Shown here: piece by piece, positions 1-8,092 of the stretch
Position numbering within the stretch: the first letter of the stretch is position 1
Layout of the letters: each line of letters begins with the position of its first letter
Assembly (NCBI GenBank): GCA_946479435.1
Contig: CAMLFX010000003.1
Coordinates: forward strand, 1 to 62,523
Origin: an uncultured Sphingobacteriales bacterium
GTDB lineage: Bacteria > Bacteroidota > Bacteroidia > Chitinophagales > Chitinophagaceae
Length of the DNA stretch: 62,523 bases
Direction: 5' to 3'
The notes under the pieces: model-generated
What the model saw: the letters and a program-made list of their open reading frames with translations, nothing else
What the model was told of the DNA's origin: nothing
Databases searched by the model: none
Translations under genes and position numbers: made by a program

Positions 1-8
1 TTGGAGTG

Positions 9-16
9 CAAAGGTA
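9..16 (-). promoter_or_regulatory. Bacteroidota -7 box reading out of the window
   Basis: On the minus strand these bases read TACCTTTG, a full match to the TAnnTTTG -7 element of the Bacteroidota primary sigma factor. It points leftwards, so it would drive a gene lying outside the window. No convincing TTG -33 element is visible upstream, so the call rests on the -7 box and its position at a gene boundary. Confidence 0.5.
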
Positions 17-60
17 AGATAAAGTATCTATAATAGAAAAATATTTTTGAAAGAATATGT

Positions 61-858
61 CTACCTAAGCTCACCAATATTTCTAACGTGCCTGCGTACC
101 GACTGCCAATTACTATCAGGTATGCTATTGTAAGATCTCTTTAAGGTTATTCTTCTTATTTGTTTGGCCCTTTCTTTTGAGTCGGGATGGGTATTTAACC
201 ATTTAAGTGCCTGTGGGTTCTTACCTTCCCGTTTTGATAATTTTTCAAAAAAATCGGCTAACGGCAAAGGATTGATACCTGCATTTTGCAAATAGGTAAC
301 AGAGGCTATATCTGCATCTTCTTCCTGGCCCCTGTCAAAATGCTTGGAAGTAGCATTCTGCAAAATCCGCTTAATAAAAACAAAATTATCGCCTGTCATC
401 ATTACAACAGTTGAGATGGCCATTTCTTTTGCCATCCTTTTCGATATATGGCTTAGTTCTATGTGTGCTATTTCATGTGCCAGCACACCTGCCAGCATTT
501 CTTCGTTATCGCAGGCCCCTATCAAGGCCGTATTTACAAGTATTTGTTTGTAGGGCACCGAAAAAGCATTGATCTCCCCATCTTTAAAAATATGGAGTTT
601 TATAGAGCCTGTGTCGATCTTGTTGGCCAGGCATATCCTGTTCTTGATACGATTAATGGCCATCAATAAAGTGTCTGAATGCAACTGTTCTTTGTCTACA
701 CTATAAGAATGCAGTACCCAATTGCTTATTTGAACTTGCTTTTTTTTATTGAAGTTGTCTATTTGAAGCCATTTTTTCCATGGCATCATCCCAAAACCAC
801 TCCATACTATAATGAATGCCATTACTAAGCCTGCGAACTGCAATATCAACTTTTTCAT
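61..858 (-). CDS. M48-family zinc metallopeptidase, membrane anchored
   Basis: A 265-residue protein starting at an ATG that overlaps the stop codon of the preceding gene by one base (TAATG). An ATG 18 codons further upstream is also open but would lie inside that gene. Residues 5-25 form one hydrophobic signal or anchor segment. The zinc motif HEIAH is at residues 128-132, followed by a GQEEDAD segment that supplies the third ligand in M48 proteases. Family members such as HtpX/BepA/LoiP degrade misfolded envelope proteins; that the domain faces the periplasm is inferred from the N-terminal anchor. It is the last gene of a four-gene run of small membrane proteins. The substrate is unknown. 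Confidence 0.85.
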   Translation of the reverse strand: MKKLILQFAGLVMAFIIVWSGFGMMPWKKWLQIDNFNKKKQVQISNWVLHSYSVDKEQLHSDTLLMAINRIKNRICLANKIDTGSIKLHIFKDGEINAFSVPYKQILVNTALIGACDNEEMLAGVLAHEIAHIELSHISKRMAKEMAISTVVMMTGDNFVFIKRILQNATSKHFDRGQEEDADIASVTYLQNAGINPLPLADFFEKLSKREGKNPQALKWLNTHPDSKERAKQIRRITLKRSYNSIPDSNWQSVRRHVRNIGELR

Positions 859-1301
859 TACTGCTTTGTTTTGCTTAGTAAAATGGTTGTTAGCGGTCCC
901 CAGAACCACCATTCTGAAGGTTGCCCCTTACGCACTTTTATTGCTGTTGTTATATTAATGATAAATTCAAATATATTGAAGCAAATGATGGTAGCTATAT
1001 AAGCAAAGTACCTGTCATTGGCGGTGCTGTTACCCAATGATATTTTTAATGTCCAGCTTAGGCCAATAGAATTCATTATGAAAATAGTGAATTGCGATAC
1101 CATGGCCTGGGTACAATGCCATTTTACATAATAAGTAGACTTGCGGTTAGCAAAGTAAAAAATGATTGAGGCCAATAAATTGATGATAGGCAAAGGCATC
1201 CCTACCATTACTGCCATTACCGACATCAGGTACCCATTCGAGGCTTTTTCACATTCGTCTTCTCTTGGTTTATACGTGTTTATCGGGTTGTTCTCATTCA
1301 T
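858..1301 (-). CDS. DUF4870-like small membrane protein
   Basis: A 147-residue protein with three to four predicted membrane segments and the WHCTQAM segment that resembles the conserved WH-x-x-QA of DUF4870/Tic20-like proteins. The start at 1301 is chosen because its ATG overlaps the TGA of the upstream gene in an ATGA arrangement; an in-frame ATG seven codons earlier is less likely. No catalytic residues are evident. The function of this family is unknown. Tight overlaps on both sides show it is co-transcribed with the DUF2752 and M48 genes. Confidence 0.7.
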   Translation of the reverse strand: MNENNPINTYKPREDECEKASNGYLMSVMAVMVGMPLPIINLLASIIFYFANRKSTYYVKWHCTQAMVSQFTIFIMNSIGLSWTLKISLGNSTANDRYFAYIATIICFNIFEFIINITTAIKVRKGQPSEWWFWGPLTTILLSKTKQ

Positions 1302-1711
1302 AATGATTGGCATAATATCCATATCCAGTTAGCGCTTATTAAAAGCAAGGTAAGCACCAGCCATACGGGGTGTTTCCTTATCTTAACATCAAGGTTAATG
1401 TAGTATTTGAATAATGAATTCCGTTTTTTAATTGCATCATACATAAGCCATATAGGCAAAGCGGTCAATGCTATAAACGCAAAATACCCCAGGCTATTCA
1501 GTCTGAATGCATCTACAAATCTACCATCTAGTATAGCTTGTATTGCATGTGTTGTACCACATGCTGGGCAGGGTATTTTCAACACTCTTTTAAAAATGCA
1601 TACGTCATAATATACACCTTTTGTAAAGGCATTGATACCAACCCATACCCAACCCGCTATTACCAGCACTGTAACAAAACGATAAAATCTTTTTGTTGCA
1701 TTCAATAACAA
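1298..1711 (-). CDS. DUF2752 membrane protein
   Basis: A 137-residue protein with the DUF2752 signature CPACGTTHA near residue 48 and about three hydrophobic helices. The Cys-Pro-x-Cys-Gly motif may bind a metal or be redox active, but no function is established. No in-frame ATG exists near the N-terminus; the open frame begins with TTG codons at 1711 and 1705, so a TTG start is likely. It sits between a TM2 gene and a DUF4870-like gene, a combination I recall as common in Bacteroidota. Confidence 0.75.
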   Translation of the reverse strand: MLLNATKRFYRFVTVLVIAGWVWVGINAFTKGVYYDVCIFKRVLKIPCPACGTTHAIQAILDGRFVDAFRLNSLGYFAFIALTALPIWLMYDAIKKRNSLFKYYINLDVKIRKHPVWLVLTLLLISANWIWILCQSL

Positions 1712-1729
1712 TGCTATAAATATTGAGTA

Positions 1730-2071
1730 TTAGTAAGTGAGAGCCATTTGCACTTTCTGGATATTCATTTCTTTGGTCTTACCCATTATCAGGAACCAAT
1801 CGATAATGGTCCAGATGCCCAGGCCACCACAGGTAAGTAACTTAACAATGCCAAGCCCTGTTTCGCCAAGCATAAAGCGATCTACACCCAGGCTGCCAGC
1901 AAGAAGCGATACGATAAGCATAATAGTTGGGTCTTTCAAATTAGCTGATTGGAGAGCCAGAAATTTTGAATCATCGGCCTGATTCAACATTTCTTTTACC
2001 ATGCCTATTTGATAGCCTTCGAAAAATTTGCTGTGCGACATTAAATACATGTCAACTTTTTGACTGTCCAT
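1730..2071 (-). CDS. TM2 domain-containing protein
   Basis: A 113-residue protein. The C-terminal half is a TM2 domain: two membrane helices separated by a short turn, with the conserved GxxGxDRF-like segment (GSLGVDRFMLG) and the DWF motif (IIDWFLIMG). The N-terminal 45 residues are soluble. TM2 proteins are small membrane proteins of unknown function. It is the first gene of the minus-strand run with DUF2752, DUF4870-like and M48 genes, 18 bases ahead of the next. Confidence 0.85.
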   Translation of the reverse strand: MDSQKVDMYLMSHSKFFEGYQIGMVKEMLNQADDSKFLALQSANLKDPTIMLIVSLLAGSLGVDRFMLGETGLGIVKLLTCGGLGIWTIIDWFLIMGKTKEMNIQKVQMALTY

Positions 2072-2167
2072 AAGGAAGGGTTGTGTGATTTTAAGCCCGC
2101 AAAATATAATCTTTTTGGTGAAATGCTAGTACTAGGAAGGATTTTTTGCTACTTACTCAAGGTTATC

Positions 2168-2599
2168 TTACTTCCTCACCATCAAATAAATCCCTACACA
2201 AGACAAAGCAATACCAACCAGTTGCTTTGTACTAATCTGCTCTTTGAACAGCCAATAGCCGGTAACTACACTTATGGCTATGATGCCCACGTACATTAGA
2301 GGCATCACTTTCGAAAAATCGCCGCCACTGGCAAAAGCGTACATAAAGGTTATGGTAGCTAACCCCAGCGATGCACCGGCCCCGCACATCCATAGCAGGT
2401 CTTTACCTGTTGTAGCTTGCAACGAGGTTTTATTTTTCAAATACCCAAACCCGAGTATCGCCAACAATATAATAGCGGAGCTGAGGTTGATGATAAAGCC
2501 GCTCAATACCGCATTTGAAGAGGTGGATAGTTGTTTCAGTATAATATCGTGTATGCTGTACAGTATTATTGTGAATACAGATAATGTGATCCAGTTCAT
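2168..2599 (-). CDS. Small EamA/DMT-type transporter subunit
   Basis: A 143-residue protein with four predicted membrane helices, the length of a single EamA or SMR unit. The last part (GYWLFKEQIS, then a helix ending LMVRK) matches the end of an EamA repeat, where a Glu follows the LF or FF pair. Such half-size proteins work as dimers to export or import small metabolites. The substrate cannot be read from the sequence. It is monocistronic and flanked by non-coding gaps. Confidence 0.7.
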   Translation of the reverse strand: MNWITLSVFTIILYSIHDIILKQLSTSSNAVLSGFIINLSSAIILLAILGFGYLKNKTSLQATTGKDLLWMCGAGASLGLATITFMYAFASGGDFSKVMPLMYVGIIAISVVTGYWLFKEQISTKQLVGIALSCVGIYLMVRK

Positions 2600-2646
2600 A
2601 TAATTAGGTTGATATACCAGGTTTTTTTAATAACTGTGCCTTGGTC

Positions 2647-2662
2647 TGGCATCAATTTTAAG
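2647..2662 (+). promoter_or_regulatory. Possible sigma-54-like element
   Basis: TGGCAT, five bases, then TTAAG lies about 40 bases before the small membrane protein at 2689. The -24 half fits the sigma-54 consensus TGGCAC, but the -12 half lacks the expected TTGCA core. A comparable element precedes the small secreted protein ending at 32429. This is a weak call. Confidence 0.2.
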
Positions 2663-2688
2663 GGCATACTACAAAAAAACTGTATTAT

Positions 2689-2898
2689 ATGAGAGCATTC
2701 GGTATTATCCTGGTCATTGTAGGTATATTAATGATGGTGTTCAGCAGCATCAATTTTACAACAAAAGAAAAAGTGGTCGATCTGGGTCCTTTAGAGGTCA
2801 ATAAAGAAAAAGAGCACAGTGTAGGCTGGCCGGTATATGTAGGCGGTATTGTATTGCTGGGCGGTATTGGGCTTATTGTAGCCGGCAAAAAGAAATAA
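2689..2898 (+). CDS. Small two-helix membrane protein
   Basis: A 69-residue protein with an N-terminal hydrophobic helix (residues 3-20), a polar stretch of about 25 residues rich in Lys and Glu, and a second Gly-rich helix (residues 47-65) ending in KKK. It resembles the many short stress-associated or hypothetical membrane proteins of Bacteroidota, but I cannot assign a family. It is followed within 50 bases by a strong hairpin terminator, which supports a real monocistronic gene. Confidence 0.65.
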   Translation: MRAFGIILVIVGILMMVFSSINFTTKEKVVDLGPLEVNKEKEHSVGWPVYVGGIVLLGGIGLIVAGKKK

Positions 2899-2947
2899 TT
2901 GTATTATTTATTGTATATTTGTTATTGAATTGATGGCAACAAAAAAT

Positions 2948-2975
2948 GGTGCGGCTTTTGAACCGCACCTTTTAA
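2948..2975. terminator. Bidirectional hairpin terminator
   Basis: A 7-bp GC-rich stem (GGTGCGG with CCGCACC) around an 8-base loop, with a T-run on the plus-strand side and an A-run on the other. It can end both the small membrane protein gene on the plus strand and the fasciclin gene on the minus strand. Confidence 0.8.
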
Positions 2976-3001
2976 ACAATCTATCAAAAAGAAAAAGTTC
3001 T

Positions 3002-3586
3002 TTATTTTTTTGGCATCAGCACTTCATTGATAACATGCGTTACGCCATTGCTCGATATAACATCGGCAGTAGTTACTTCCGCATTGTTTATCATTACTTT
3101 ACCGTCTTTCACGGTTACTTTCAGTTCTTCGCCTTGTACTGTTTTCAGCATTTGGCCATCCTGAAGGTCGGCAGCTTTCAATGCGCCCGATACTACATGG
3201 TATGTAAGAACGTCTTTAAGTTTTGCCTTGTTTTCGTCTTTCATCAGGTTTTCAACAGCACCTGCGGGCAGTTTATCGAAAGCTGCATTCGTAGGGGCAA
3301 AAACGGTGAAGGGGCCGACCCCTTTCAGTGTTTCCACCAGGTCGGCTTGTTTTACAGCAGCTACAAGGGTAGTGTGTTCGTTCGAATTCATAGCGTTATC
3401 CACTATGTCTTTCGATGGAACCATCATAGCGCCGCCTACCATTACACCTTCTTCAGCAGGTGGTGCGGTTTCGGTCATCATGGTAGTATCAGTGGTAGTT
3501 TCAGTCGTGCTTTCTGAATTGCCGCAGGAAACCATAGCCAGTGTCATTGCTGCAACGACTGAAAGGCTTAAGATGTGTTTTTTCAT
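3002..3586 (-). CDS. Fasciclin (FAS1) domain lipoprotein
   Basis: A 194-residue protein starting at MKKHILSL; an upstream ATG 16 codons earlier would give no signal peptide at the start. Residues 1-20 form a lipoprotein signal with a lipobox ending at Cys20 (MVSC), so it is probably anchored in the outer membrane. After a Thr/Glu-rich linker comes one FAS1 domain (about residues 60-194) with the H1 motif ([14 protein letters not shown]) and the YH motif (LTYHVVSG), ending near [15 protein letters not shown]1 domains mediate adhesion or ligand binding at the cell surface; the partner is unknown. It is monocistronic with its own terminator. Confidence 0.9.
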   Translation of the reverse strand: MKKHILSLSVVAAMTLAMVSCGNSESTTETTTDTTMMTETAPPAEEGVMVGGAMMVPSKDIVDNAMNSNEHTTLVAAVKQADLVETLKGVGPFTVFAPTNAAFDKLPAGAVENLMKDENKAKLKDVLTYHVVSGALKAADLQDGQMLKTVQGEELKVTVKDGKVMINNAEVTTADVISSNGVTHVINEVLMPKK

Positions 3587-3796
3587 AATTTGTTGTTGAG
3601 ATTTGTTCAGTTTGAGATATATACGAAACAACAATGATTATGGATTGGTGCTGCAATTTGTATCTCAATTCGCTTGAAATCAATCAATTAAGTGGATTGT
3701 TGATTTTACTGGCAGAAAAATAATTTTTTTTATTTTTTCATTTTTTCAACAAAATTGAACAATAAAGATGAAAATGATTAATGTGTGAATGGAAGG

Positions 3797-4690
3797 TTAC
3801 TTTTTACGGGCGCTGCGATAATCCTTATAACTGTTTGATTTTGTTTTGCCTGTGGTTGTTTTGCTATCAGGTTCTTTAGGCGGTGCTGATTGGGTAGCTG
3901 GTGTTTTAGGTTTGGCCTTAGGAATGTAGTTCTTATTAGTAGCAGGTTTTGTGCGGCCATCGGTATGTGTCTTGCTTGATGTGGAGACCATCTGCATCAT
4001 CTCATCTACTTCGGGCTGTGTAAAGTACCGCCAATGGCCAACAGGTAAGTTGCCCAGGCTTATATTCATAACCCGCACACGCGTAAGGCTGACCACCTTA
4101 TAACCAAAGTGCTCGCACATACGGCGTATCTGCCTGTTGAGGCCCTGCACCAGTATAATACGGAAGCGCCTTTTGCCTTCCTGGCGTACAAAGCACTTTT
4201 GAGTAATAGTGTCAAGTATAGGCACGCCATTACCCATCTGCTGTATGAAGTCCGGGGTTATCAGCTTGTCAACGGTTACAATGTACTCCTTCTCATGCTC
4301 GTTACCGGCGCGTAGTATCTTGTTCACTATATCGCCATCGTTAGTAAGGAATATGAGCCCGTCTGAATCCTTGTCCAGCCTGCCTATGGGAAAGATGCGC
4401 TTAGGGTGGTTCAGGGCACTGATGATGTTGGTCTTGTCCTTGGTATCGGTAGTGGAGGTAATGCCAACCGGTTTGTTGAAGGCAATGTATATGGGGCGTT
4501 GCTTCTTGGCCCCTTTGATAGGCTCGCCGTCAATCTCAACAGTGTCACCAGCATGTACACGGGCTGTTCCAAGTACCAGTTCGCCATTAATGCTTACACG
4601 TGCTTGTTCTATTAGCTTATCTGCCTCCCTGCGCGAGCAGAAGCCCGATGCACTAATGTATTTGTTGAGACTTACCCCTTCGTTTGCCAT
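3797..4690 (-). CDS. rluF: 23S rRNA pseudouridine synthase, RluF-like
   Basis: A 297-residue protein of the RsuA/RluB/RluE/RluF family. Residues 1-60 are an S4 RNA-binding domain (LNKYISASGFCSRREADKLI). The catalytic domain carries the family motif GRLDKDSDGL with the nucleophilic Asp, and the motif GLNRQIRRMCEHFGY typical of RluF, which isomerises uridine 2604 of 23S rRNA. The ATG at 4690 is preferred over one five codons upstream because the S4 domain starts directly after it. The last 70 residues are a Lys/Thr/Pro-rich tail without domain character, longer than in E. coli RluF and probably RNA binding. Assignment among RluF-type enzymes is good but not proven. Confidence 0.85.
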   Translation of the reverse strand: MANEGVSLNKYISASGFCSRREADKLIEQARVSINGELVLGTARVHAGDTVEIDGEPIKGAKKQRPIYIAFNKPVGITSTTDTKDKTNIISALNHPKRIFPIGRLDKDSDGLIFLTNDGDIVNKILRAGNEHEKEYIVTVDKLITPDFIQQMGNGVPILDTITQKCFVRQEGKRRFRIILVQGLNRQIRRMCEHFGYKVVSLTRVRVMNISLGNLPVGHWRYFTQPEVDEMMQMVSTSSKTHTDGRTKPATNKNYIPKAKPKTPATQSAPPKEPDSKTTTGKTKSNSYKDYRSARKK

Positions 4691-4803
4691 ATACTGATGG
4701 TACAAAAATAGCAGGTAAGAAGCTATAAAACCAATGTGTTATGCGCAATAAGTGTGAAAAGAACCGCAAAAGGCCCTTGCTGAAAGATTAGGAACAAGTA
4801 GGT

Positions 4804-4875
4804 ATGGAAAAGAAAACAGGTAAAAAAGCACCTAAATGTGTACCGGAGAAGAAAAGTTCAAAACAAAGTGATTAA
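4804..4875 (+). CDS. Possible Lys-rich 23-residue micro-ORF
   Basis: A 23-codon open frame beginning MEKKTGKKAP and ending with TAA ten bases before the glycosyltransferase start. Nearly 40 percent of the residues are Lys. It lies in the 194-base gap before that gene and could be a leader peptide or chance. There is no homology evidence, so this is a low-confidence entry. Confidence 0.15.
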   Translation: MEKKTGKKAPKCVPEKKSSKQSD

Positions 4876-4884
4876 GTTCGCCGC

Positions 4885-5931
4885 ATGAATGTATTGGAGC
4901 TGAATTTTGAGCGTGGATGGCGTGGAGGTGAAAGACAGACAATATACAATATGGAAGGGTTTACCACGGCAGGCATGAAAGTAACTTTGGTATGCCGTAG
5001 CGGTTACGAACTTGAAAGTAAGGCACTGGCGCATGGGTTTAATATTCGTTCGTTTAAAAATATATGGGGGGTATTGAGCTTCCTTCTTAGTGAGGGGAAA
5101 AAGTATGACATTATGCATGCGCAAACGGCACACATACTTACGTATTGCATATTGACTAAGCCATTCCACCGTAGTAAGGTGGTACTCAGCCGTAGAGTAG
5201 TGTTTAAACCAAAGGGGTTCTTTACAATATTAAAATACAGATTTACAGACAGGGTAGTAGGTGTAAGCACAGCAGTAAAAAGGGTATTGAAAACATCGGG
5301 TATTAAAGATGTAGCAGTAATATCGGATATGGTTGTGGAAAACCATGGCAGTAACAATATAGCTAAACAGGTGTTGCAACCATACATTCATCAAGGCAAA
5401 CGTATTGTTGCCACGGTATCTATGCTAACACCGGATAAAGATCCGCTGACGATGGTTGACACCATCAAAAAATTAACGGCAATGCGCAGCGACTTTGTGT
5501 TCCTTCATTTTGGTACAGGTGATTTGAAAGATGCCGTTGCCACGAAGATAGCGCAGGAAGGCTTACAGGATGTTTACATACTAATGGGTTTTCAAAAGGA
5601 AATAGAACCATTTTATTCCTTATTCGATGTGTTTGTAATGAGCTCCAGGCAAGAAGGCCTGGGTAGTAGTGTATTAGATGCATTTATGAACCGGGTACCG
5701 GTAGTTGCTACTAATGCCGGGGGGCTGAAAGAACTGCTAAGTGAGGGACGTGGTATATCATGTAGTGTAGGTGCTTCAGAACAATTGGCAAATGGCGTGA
5801 ATGCGTTGCTTGGCAATGCCGAGCTGCATCAGCAAACGGCGGGTCTTGCATATAATTATGCAAAAAAGAGGCATAGTATAAAAGCGGTTACAGAACAATA
5901 TCACGAGCTATTTAAAGATCTGCTGTCTTAG
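4885..5931 (+). CDS. Family 4 glycosyltransferase (GT-B fold)
   Basis: A 348-residue protein. The N-terminal Rossmann half opens with VLELNFERGWRGGERQ, resembling the Gly-rich acceptor loop of GT4 enzymes, and the C-terminal half has MSSRQEGLGSSVLDAF, the donor-binding ExxxxxxxE-like region with Asp in place of the second Glu, then VVATNAGGLKELL. Such enzymes move a sugar from a nucleotide sugar to lipopolysaccharide or another cell-surface glycan in the cytoplasm. Donor and acceptor are unknown. It is convergent with the GT2 gene, and the two stop codons overlap by four bases, so the pair may serve the same glycan although they are not co-transcribed. Confidence 0.85.
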   Translation: MNVLELNFERGWRGGERQTIYNMEGFTTAGMKVTLVCRSGYELESKALAHGFNIRSFKNIWGVLSFLLSEGKKYDIMHAQTAHILTYCILTKPFHRSKVVLSRRVVFKPKGFFTILKYRFTDRVVGVSTAVKRVLKTSGIKDVAVISDMVVENHGSNNIAKQVLQPYIHQGKRIVATVSMLTPDKDPLTMVDTIKKLTAMRSDFVFLHFGTGDLKDAVATKIAQEGLQDVYILMGFQKEIEPFYSLFDVFVMSSRQEGLGSSVLDAFMNRVPVVATNAGGLKELLSEGRGISCSVGASEQLANGVNALLGNAELHQQTAGLAYNYAKKRHSIKAVTEQYHELFKDLLS

Positions 5932-6692
5932 CTGCCAATACGTTTTTGGCGCGCATACTGGCGAATCTTAGTGTACTTTACAAAGCTTACATAGCTATCG
6001 AGCCGGGCTATTACGAAGCCATAATATCCGTCAAGAATACCCAGGCGTAAAAAGTAGGTTACAAAAAAGTTCCATTTAGGGACTACAAGTATTTTTAGCA
6101 GGTTGCAGTTTTTGCCTCGTGCCACTGCATCTCTCGCGCTGAGCTCTGTAAACTTATCTATTTTGCGAATATGATGTGAAAGGGTAGGATAGCTGTAATG
6201 TAACAGGTGCCCGTTAAGAAGGCCAACGTTAGCGGGTTTATTAAGCTCCCAATGTTCGTGTATGCTACCTCCGTGCCACTGGCCTTTGGTGCGGTCGAAA
6301 AGGCGAATAATACGATCAGGGTACCAGCCACTGTGCTTTATCCATTTGCCACAGTAGTTAGTGATACGGCCTATCTTATAGGCATCTAACCGGTGTCCGT
6401 TTTTTGTTTTCAATATGCTTTCTCCCAGTTCCGGGGTTACTACTTCATCAGCATCCAGCGTAAAGACCCAGTTGCAGGAAGCATAGTTGGTGGCTATTAT
6501 CTTTTGTTTTACATACCCCTCAAAAACGTGCTGGTAAACCTTAGCATTGTATTGTTCTGCTATCTCAACAGTTCTATCTGTTGACATACTATCTACTACA
6601 ATAATTTCATCGGCAATGCGCTGTATAGATTGTAAGCATCTTCCAAGATTCTCTTCTTCATTGTATGTAATGATGACAACGCTAAGCTGCAT
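5928..6692 (-). CDS. Family 2 glycosyltransferase, LPS core type
   Basis: A 254-residue protein starting at MQLSVVIITYNEEENL; an ATG ten codons upstream is also open but precedes the normal GT2 N-terminus. The GT-A fold shows the nucleotide-sugar motif VVDSMSTDRT and the metal-binding DADE motif (FTLDADEVV). The pattern WYPDRIIRLFDR and the W-H-G-G-S-I-H-E segment are typical of the LgtF/WaaE/KdtX group that adds glucose or heptose to the lipooligosaccharide inner core. The exact sugar is not known. Confidence 0.85.
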   Translation of the reverse strand: MQLSVVIITYNEEENLGRCLQSIQRIADEIIVVDSMSTDRTVEIAEQYNAKVYQHVFEGYVKQKIIATNYASCNWVFTLDADEVVTPELGESILKTKNGHRLDAYKIGRITNYCGKWIKHSGWYPDRIIRLFDRTKGQWHGGSIHEHWELNKPANVGLLNGHLLHYSYPTLSHHIRKIDKFTELSARDAVARGKNCNLLKILVVPKWNFFVTYFLRLGILDGYYGFVIARLDSYVSFVKYTKIRQYARQKRIGS

Positions 6693-6862
6693 ATATGATA
6701 GTAAAACGTAAAAATAGGCCAACTACCCTAATATGCAAGAATAGTAAAAGTATAATGTGTATGATTATTTTAACAAATAATGATCAACATCAACGCACTG
6801 GCAAACGTTATTTTTCTTAATTTAGTATATCACATTTATTTTTAAACCAGTTAGTTTTTTTG

Positions 6863-7498
6863 ATGACAAGAGTTATCGGGAAGGGAATAACTGCGTTATT
6901 ATTTACACTACTCTTTGGTAGCACCAGTCAGCAGGTGTTTGCTAATGACAGGCTGAATGTAGTAGTAGTGCAGAAGGATAATGCGCAGCAAATAAGGCAA
7001 CGGACAAGAGACATGTCGGTTTTCGGCTGGTCGCCGGAACGTAAATTGACATGGAACGATTTTCAAGGTAATATGCTTAATGATGTTACAGATGAAACTG
7101 CAGCATCTATATGTCATGGATTTGGGATACAGACGGATACCGAGGCAAGTGGTACTGACAAGGTAGTTGTTAACGTATTTAATGTATTTTATCCTGATAG
7201 ATCGTGGGTGCGAGATGGGCAGCAAAGCAACAGTGTATTGGGCCACGAACAAACACATTTTGATATTTGCGAGCTATACACACGCATTTTAAGGCAGCGG
7301 ATAGCTGATGCGTATTTAACAAAGAGCAACTTTAGCTGCCGTATAAAAGAGATATATGACCAGGTACAGGCCGAATATGTTTCAGAACAGGAACGCTATG
7401 AAAACGAAACAAATCATGGCTTGATAGCATTAGAACAACAGCGTTGGCAGCAAAATATATATGCTCAGCTTTCTACCGATAAATATGCATTACGATAG
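6863..7498 (+). CDS. DUF922 putative secreted zinc protease
   Basis: A 211-residue protein beginning at an ATG (a TTG codon just before is less likely). A signal peptide of about 28 residues ends near VFAND. The body matches DUF922: a WSPERKLTWNDFQG segment near residue 56 and an HEQTH motif (residues 128-132) followed by DICELYTR, consistent with an HExxH metalloprotease. The remaining 70 residues are helical and charged. Location is presumably periplasmic or extracellular; substrates are unknown. Its 3' end overlaps the convergent response-regulator gene by nine bases. Confidence 0.8.
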   Translation: MTRVIGKGITALLFTLLFGSTSQQVFANDRLNVVVVQKDNAQQIRQRTRDMSVFGWSPERKLTWNDFQGNMLNDVTDETAASICHGFGIQTDTEASGTDKVVVNVFNVFYPDRSWVRDGQQSNSVLGHEQTHFDICELYTRILRQRIADAYLTKSNFSCRIKEIYDQVQAEYVSEQERYENETNHGLIALEQQRWQQNIYAQLSTDKYALR

Positions 7499-7957
7499 CA
7501 GGCGCTGCCTGAGGAGGAACTCTAACTGCTCATTAGTAACACCAAGCTTTTTCGTTAGCTCTTTTTCATCCATTTTCAGGCGGTAAACGCCGTAAGCCCT
7601 TGTGATGGTAGCTTCAAGCTCAGCTTCGTTCCATGGTTTTGAGAGATAATGAAATATTTTCCCTTTATTTACAGCCTCAATAACCGCATTCATGTCAGCA
7701 TATCCCGTCAGTAATATCCGCATAGGATCGGGATATTCCTCCAGGATAGATTCCAAAAATTGCACGCCGGTCATGTTAGGCATACGTTGGTCGGTAATAA
7801 TAATATCGATTGGAGTGGTTCTGAGTACTTCTTTTGCTTCCTCGCCACTTATGGCTGTATATACATTGTATTTGATACGAAAAGTAGCCTTAAATGAAAA
7901 AAGGTTATTTTCTTCATCATCAATGTATAGAATATTAATTTTGTCGTTATCTAGCAT
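7490..7957 (-). CDS. Single-domain response regulator (RpfG-type receiver)
   Basis: A 155-residue protein made of one receiver domain (residues 7-125) and a 30-residue C-terminal helix. The acidic pair is in YIDDEENN, the phospho-acceptor is Asp56 (ITDQRMP), the switch residue Thr lies in LLTGYAD, and the conserved Lys is in LSKPW. The QRMPxMTG and TGYAD pattern groups it with receivers of the RpfG/HY family, but no HD-GYP or DNA-binding output is attached. The receiver is clearly paralogous to that of the hybrid kinase at 13285. It is divergent from the ThiF-nitroreductase gene and probably part of the same signalling cassette. Confidence 0.85.
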   Translation of the reverse strand: MLDNDKINILYIDDEENNLFSFKATFRIKYNVYTAISGEEAKEVLRTTPIDIIITDQRMPNMTGVQFLESILEEYPDPMRILLTGYADMNAVIEAVNKGKIFHYLSKPWNEAELEATITRAYGVYRLKMDEKELTKKLGVTNEQLEFLLRQRLLS

Positions 7958-7984
7958 CTCTCTTTATGCGTATAAGCCTTTTGG

Positions 7985-7992
7985 CAAAAGTA
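7985..7992 (-). promoter_or_regulatory. -7 box for the receiver gene
   Basis: On the minus strand this reads TACTTTTG, a full match to TAnnTTTG, placed 28 bases before the ATG of the response regulator. No clear TTG at the right distance was found. The divergent ThiF-nitroreductase gene starts about 100 bases away on the other strand, so the gap holds the control region for both. Confidence 0.45.
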
Positions 7993-8092
7993 ATCTCTTA
8001 CAAATTAAGTAATAATACTGATAAATAATATTCTGTTATTAAATATCATTTTCTTGAACTATTTTTCTGAACGGCTATCCAACACACTAACG

